From positions 98,122,957-98,186,956 of the forward strand of contig NC_082689.1 of assembly GCF_949987515.2 (NCBI RefSeq): DNA of 64,000 nt, in the 5' to 3' direction. This document shows positions 59,171 through 64,000 of this stretch, piece after piece. A program made the position numbers and the translations under genes. Numbering within the stretch: position 1 is the first letter of the stretch; every line of letters begins with the position of its first letter. This DNA comes from Delphinus delphis (lineage: Eukaryota; Chordata; Mammalia; Artiodactyla; Delphinidae). The notes under the pieces were generated by a model, which worked only from the letters and a program-made list of their open reading frames with translations, was not told the DNA's origin and made no database searches.

Positions 59171-59900
59171 GTTTTTTTTTCCCCTAAGTGCATTATCTAG
59201 TAGGTGTACTTATTTTTATGCCAGAAACAGCCGTCTGATTTGGGGGTAAGGGGTGCAAGATGGGGTATTAAAAACTTTGTTTTTGAGGATGTGCTCTGCT
59301 CCTGACCAGTAGTCTGGACTTTGCCAACCTTCGCTCACTGTCTTGTTTCCAGACCTGACAACTTGGTTTTTAGTACAGTATTTTTGCTTTTACTTTAAGG
59401 TAGCAGTTGAAGAAGTGAGTTAGAGGAGGAGAAAATATTTTAAAATTTTAATTCATATATGAATCTAAGTGATATAGTAGTTAAATTTGTTTCCATCGTT
59501 AATGTATTTATAAGTATAAAAGTAGTTTAAATATATTATAATTTATAATATAATTATAAAATAAATGAAAAAGAATGGGTAAAAATCACTTATAATTATA
59601 AATGCTCTTCCTCATTGTATGATGGCATTTTGATCTGCTTTCTTATAGTATTTTTTTCTGTACGTTTTTCTTAATTATAATCATGTGGTATGATTACAGG
59701 TCCAGGTTTTTGAAAAATAATATGTAAAATTATACTACTTACTTTTAAGACTTTTTAACATTTCATCATGAGAATCTACCACGACAGTACATTCTTTTCA
59801 GAGCTGTCATTTTAATGGCTGTAGAGCATCCTGTCAATGATATGTCATTATATGACTCTGTTTCTATGTCACTGTCTCCTCCTAGAAGAGGAGATGTAGC
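59171..59900. repeat. AT-rich DNA with ancient LINE-type remnant (L1ME/HAL1-like)
   Basis: 'gcattttgatctgctttctt', 'acatttcatcatgagaat' and 'ttttaatggctgtagagcatcc' resemble the old 3' region seen at 34.4 kb. An AT-only patch lies at about 59500-59570. Confidence 0.4.
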
Positions 59901-60279
59901 TGACACTTACAAAATCCATGTCTTTCTATTTGACATATTCTAAGTGTAAACACCTCAAGAAAGCCTAGGAGTGCAGCTGTGGTCTGGTATTTTCTGAGGC
60001 CTGAGGGGTGACCGGAGTGTGGGCTCTTTCTTTGGCACTGTCTTGAGTTTCAATTCCAGTTTGGTCTTTTCCCAGAAGTAATCCTATGGGATTACGCCTA
60101 GCACATTAGGTGCATCGTAAGTGAAAATGGGTCCTTAAAGCACTTGTACCGACAGAATCCCTTTCATGTTGATGATCAGTAGTGGTGATGAGTGCAGAGT
60201 CAGGCGTCTCGACTTTCCAAAGGAGAGCTTAAAAGATTTGCCCTGCCCCTCCAACCGCGCTGTTGTATTGTCATCCCTG
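59901..60279. other. Intronic DNA, nothing recognised
   Basis: No gene or repeat was recognised. Confidence 0.4.
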
Positions 60280-60620
60280 TCTTTAATGAAAGAAGCACAT
60301 TTATGAATGAAAGAAGGCTGATCCCAGTCTACAGAGACTGCTGAAGTTGTTGCAATTTTGACTTTCCTTATACAAGCCTAATTAATGAGTGGCAGTTCTA
60401 ATACTTGTGCATTAATGAGACTCAAAATTTTCAGTGAACTGCGTTATAGTAGTTGCAGTTGTCTATTCCTTAGAATGCCTAGCCCAGGCTCGTAATTATA
60501 GTGGACTGCCCTCTCATCTTTCCTAAGATATAATGTCAATTTAGTTTTAACAAACTAAGCCGGGGGGAAAAGACTTGGGATCAAAAGTAAAATGTTTAAG
60601 TGTTTTTAAAAGGTCATTTT
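60280..60620. promoter_or_regulatory. Candidate homeodomain-site cluster (possible enhancer)
   Basis: ATTAATGAG occurs twice, at 60381-60389 and 60411-60419, exactly 30 bases apart, and CGTAATTATAG lies at about 60491-60501. The region is repeat-free. Enhancer function is inferred from motifs only. Confidence 0.3.
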
Positions 60621-62800
60621 TTCCACATATCACTATTAAACATGTGAGGAAGCTTGTAAAAATTCTCCCCTTATTGCATTTTATCATTCATTGGAGGATA
60701 TGATGACTTGATAATTTAAAAGATAAAAATTAAAGAGAATATACACACGTATGTAAACCCCCTGCTTCCTGCCCTAGTTAATTGAAGACCTCTTAAAAAT
60801 GAACTTTCAAAAACTTGAATGCTGCAGCTATATTGGGAGGAAGTGAAAGGGAGTCTTCCACAACCGACCACTTCTGTCAATTCTGTTTAAGTTTGCCCAT
60901 AGACACAGTTTTATCATATCAAAGTACTTTCTCTCTCTTCCTCTTCCCCTCCCTTTCCTTCTCATTTCCCTCCCTCCTTCCTTTGCTCCTTTTCTCCCAT
61001 CTCTTTTTGCCCCTCCCTCTCCCTTTCTCCAGGAATGTTGTTTCAATGTATTACTATTCCCTTAGCTATAGAAGGGATACCTAAGAAGCAGGTATAAAAG
61101 AAGCATTTGGACATTTTTCATTGGCAATCTTTAAAAGGAAGCCATTTGCCTCTGCTGAAGAAAGACATTCTGGAACATGGAAACTTTAACCAGGCAGGGT
61201 CCTCAGATATGTATGAATCTTAAACTGATGGAGGGAAAGTTTCAATATGAGAACACCTGGCTAGTTAGTAGCCAGTCAGACATAGAGCCTCCTGACTTCT
61301 GCGCACCTCAAGCTTTCATGGGTCGTGGATTACTTTGAAAACATAATGAAAGCTCTAGATTCTCTTACCTGAAAATGCACTTCTTGTGTATTTATGCAGT
61401 ATTTCTCAAATAATTCTATGGGGACTCAGAACTCCTGAAGATTATTCATAAGTCCCATACCCCTGGGGTAAGAATCCCTGAATACCCCCATGCATATTTG
61501 CTCTATATTGTTGCCTCTATTTTCTGAAATGCCCATCTTGATTGACTCTCTGTGGCTGAGAGGTCAGTGGTGGGAAGCTATTTCAGGATAAACAAGACTT
61601 TCCCAGCACACTTTAAATTATGCCACCTTGACAGCTACCTACAGAGACCTCTGACTGGGCTTTCTGGTTTTGGAGAAGGAGATACTTTTCGAAATGTTTA
61701 GTATATAATCCACTTATTGAAAAGAAAAGAGCGATTCAAAGCTCAGGGGATGGGATAGACTGGTCCAGTCCATGTTGAATCACAACAAGAAGCCCAGGGT
61801 CTTAGCAACATATAATGTGCCAGTGGGTCTGCCCTTTATATTAGCAAATATGATAAAGCATTGGAGTTTGTGCTGGGGTCAGCGTGGCTGGATAATTCTC
61901 TCAAATCTGACATTTTATCTCCCTAGGGAGTATTTTCTTTGGGGATTCATAATGGATGACAGCCCCAAATATATTGGTGGAAGCCAAATATCAATAGTTT
62001 ACATTCTACCCTAGCCTGTTTTACACCAATTGAATAATTCAGGCCACCACTGATTTTTACAAAGGTTCTTAACAATCTGGCATGTTGCTGTTAGGAAGAG
62101 AGGTTCCTGTCCCCAAACTTCAGTAGTCTTGGCACTGTAACAACAAGTAGCAATCCACAGTTAGTGTCTCCGGATGTCATCAAGCTTTTATATTTCAGTG
62201 GGCCTAGTTTCTAACATACTCATTTTAGAATGTAAGACTTTTCAAATCTCCCTTCCCAGCAAGAAGTGCTAAGCCAATCATACATTATTATTCAGTCCTG
62301 GTTTTTTTTTTATGCAAAGTAAACATTTTTAATATGAATGAACGTAGTCATGCAATGACGGTGTATATATTTTTAAATAAAACAGTAAAGACTTCATATC
62401 ATGAATATCTCTAGCAGATGCCATCAGTCTTCCATGCATATTCCCTCAAATCCCTTTGCCATTTTTATCTATGCTCCTAACAGCCAATACTTGTGTCTCT
62501 TGGTGGGCAGACTGCCATCAAGTTTTCCTACCTTAAGGAAAACCATTTGCATCTCCCCAGGGGCAGCCCTTAATCAATGAAAAACCTGAGGACTGGTAAT
62601 AAAGTCTCCAGCTCATTTGACCTTAAGGTCAAAGTTCTCTCCAATGGGACTTTGTCTAATATTACATCCTTGCTTTGCCCCCTTCCTTGATTATTCCCAC
62701 TTTCCTACTCACCTACTGGATTCTCCTTAGAATACTTTCTAAGAAATCCCTTTCACACAAATCCTCATCTCATTATCTGCTTCTGGGGAACCCAACATAA
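60621..62800. other. Intronic DNA with a pyrimidine-rich tract
   Basis: A CT-rich low-complexity tract lies at about 60928-61035. Short frames at 60815-61084 and 61772-62014 have no splice context or family resemblance. Confidence 0.45.
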
Positions 62801-63350
62801 ACAGTGTCCTTTTAAAATTATAAAAATTGATGCGTGTGTGTTTTAGGAAAAGAAAATAAAAACTGTAAAGAAGTGAAAGAAAAAATACTCCAAGATCTAC
62901 CACTCAGAGTTAATGACTATAAACATATTAGTGTATATCTTTTTTTTTCCTGTGTGTATACATTTTTCTTAATTTTCAAAACTGAGATCACATCAGAACG
63001 GTGCTTCTTTTATTTTTTTTTCCCCAAGTTGAAGTATTTTTCGTAACCTTCTGTTATATAATGACTCTCAACTGTAGGGTGCCCAGGGACCTATTAGTGG
63101 CTGAGGAAGAGATGGTGTTGAAATGAACATGTAACCCACAGCCCTGCTGCAGACACACAGAGTGAGAGACCTTTATTATGGGGGCATATTATCAATCAAG
63201 TGAGCCACCAACAGGGAAATGTTTATAACTCACTGTATAGTATTTCACTCAGTAAATGTACCGTAATTTATCTAACTTCCTGTTATTTTGGATTTAGTTT
63301 GTTTCTATAACTGTCTTTTAAAAATATATACATATAAAACACATTCCAAA
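62801..63350. repeat. Ancient LINE-type remnant (L1ME/HAL1-like), interrupted
   Basis: 'aagaaaataaaaactgtaaagaag', 'ctaccactcagagttaatgac' and, after a gap, 'tttcactcagtaaatg' and 'taatttatctaacttcctg' follow one consensus order. The gap of about 140 bp (63055-63200) holds other sequence. Confidence 0.45.
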
Positions 63351-63559
63351 AATGATTTAAAGTGGCTTAACTCACTGTTATGCCCGAATTCTTATTCCTG
63401 ATTAACAGTGAGGCATTAGCTTTTACCAAATACCTCAAGAGTGAAAACTTACAGTCCATTTTTACTCTCCCTTTTCCTCCCATGAAGTGTGACACCAGTG
63501 TATTCTATCATTGACAGACCTTTGAACTCATCCCCTGTTCTGTATATTCCCTGCCAGTG
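63351..63559. other. Intronic DNA, nothing recognised
   Basis: A short non-coding stretch with no repeat recognised. Confidence 0.4.
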
Positions 63560-63880
63560 TGCAAGTGAGTGCCTTGATTATCTCTTATCCAGATTACTGT
63601 AACAGCCATCTGCATTTAGCTTTTTCTCTCTTGGTCCACCTGCCATCTGCCACCAGAATTAGCATCCCAAGGATCACTAGGCTGACCTGCCTTTCAGCTT
63701 CCCCTTCCACCTGTCTTCTCATGTGATATACTTGATCTTGAAGACACTCTGTGTTTTCACACCTGTTTTCTTTTCCTCCTGCCATTTTCTAACCCTGGAA
63801 AGGGATCTTCACCACTCCCAGTTCTACTATTCACTTGTCTAAGTCATATTCCTCCTTCAGAAGTCAGATCTGTTACCACA
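63560..63880 (+). repeat. L2 LINE fragment
   Basis: 'cttatccagattactgtaacagcc', 'ctctcttggtccacctgcc', 'aggatcactaggctgacctgcc' follow L2 order. The 3' end is missing. Confidence 0.6.
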
Positions 63881-63904
63881 GTTCCTATTATAGTTATAAT
63901 AATA

Positions 63905-64000
63905 ATTAGGATACACTTAGCTGCAAGTAAAAGAAAATTCACCTCCAGCTGTCATAAGTTTCAAAGGAGTCCAGAAATTGGTTGGGCTTCTGCCAACTAG
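63905..64000. repeat. Old interspersed repeat, family not named (copy 3 of 3), cut by the window end
   Basis: 'ggatacacttagctgcaagtaaaag' matches the expected beginning of the family seen at 35.2 and 58.6 kb. It runs off the window. Confidence 0.35.

Noticed and set aside
1..64000. A new defence, biosynthetic or other multi-gene system
   Set aside because: The window is vertebrate intron DNA with one exon; nothing beyond transposons supports a gene cluster.

Overview
This is mammalian nuclear DNA, most likely from a cetacean (whale or dolphin). The strongest evidence is seven tRNA-headed SINEs of the CHR type (GGGCTTCCCTGGTGGCGCAG heads, pol III A and B boxes, A-rich tails), which mark the cetacean/hippo/ruminant lineage and in this form look cetacean. 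They sit with L1 elements whose 3' ends look cetartiodactyl. I see no BovB or Bov-tA sequence, which would be expected in a cow or sheep. No bacterial-style genes, operons or CRISPR arrays are present.

I can support one host protein-coding segment: a single 150-nt, 50-codon internal exon on the + strand at about 18029-18178, with an acceptor and a GTAAGA donor. Its peptide (EKLSEEERKHKEALED...EKTKLLLERLKALE) is one I recognise as NCKAP5, a gene known for very large introns. The other ~63.8 kb is read as intron sequence on both sides of this exon.

Layout. 1-8.8 kb: non-coding DNA with old MIR, L2, MER5A and Tigger remnants. 8.8-16.4 kb: full-length L1 copy A (minus strand) carrying a SINE. 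16.4-20.8 kb: the exon and its flanks. 20.8-29.3 kb: an old + strand L1 tail into which full-length L1 copy B (minus) inserted; copy B carries a SINE and tandem repeats in its 5' UTR. 29.3-39.5 kb: a MER1-type hAT element, an old L2 with a composite retro-insertion, other old repeats, and a quiet stretch at 36.2-39.5 kb with regulatory-looking motifs. 39.5-47.4 kb: an old truncated L1 split by full-length L1 copy C (minus). 47.4-52.2 kb: unique DNA, a 555-bp AAGGG-type array and a solo-LTR-like block. 52.2-54.3 kb: 5'-truncated L1 copy D (minus) with a SINE. 54.3-64 kb: further SINEs, MIR, CR1/L3, MER5A, L2 and old L1 fragments, and a TAAT-rich candidate element near 60.4 kb.

The target-site duplications allow the insertion history to be reconstructed. 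Copies A, B and D carry later SINEs; copy C carries none and keeps the longest reading frames and an intact FADD catalytic motif, so it is probably the youngest. All four are antisense to the exon, and all have broken ORFs. I found no new multi-gene system. The items most worth checking are the L1 5' UTR tandem arrays and YY1-like sites, the three-copy-TSD composite at 31.3-32.0 kb, the AAGGG array, the 96-bp-spaced direct repeat at 36.8-37.0 kb, and the two possible acceptors of the exon.
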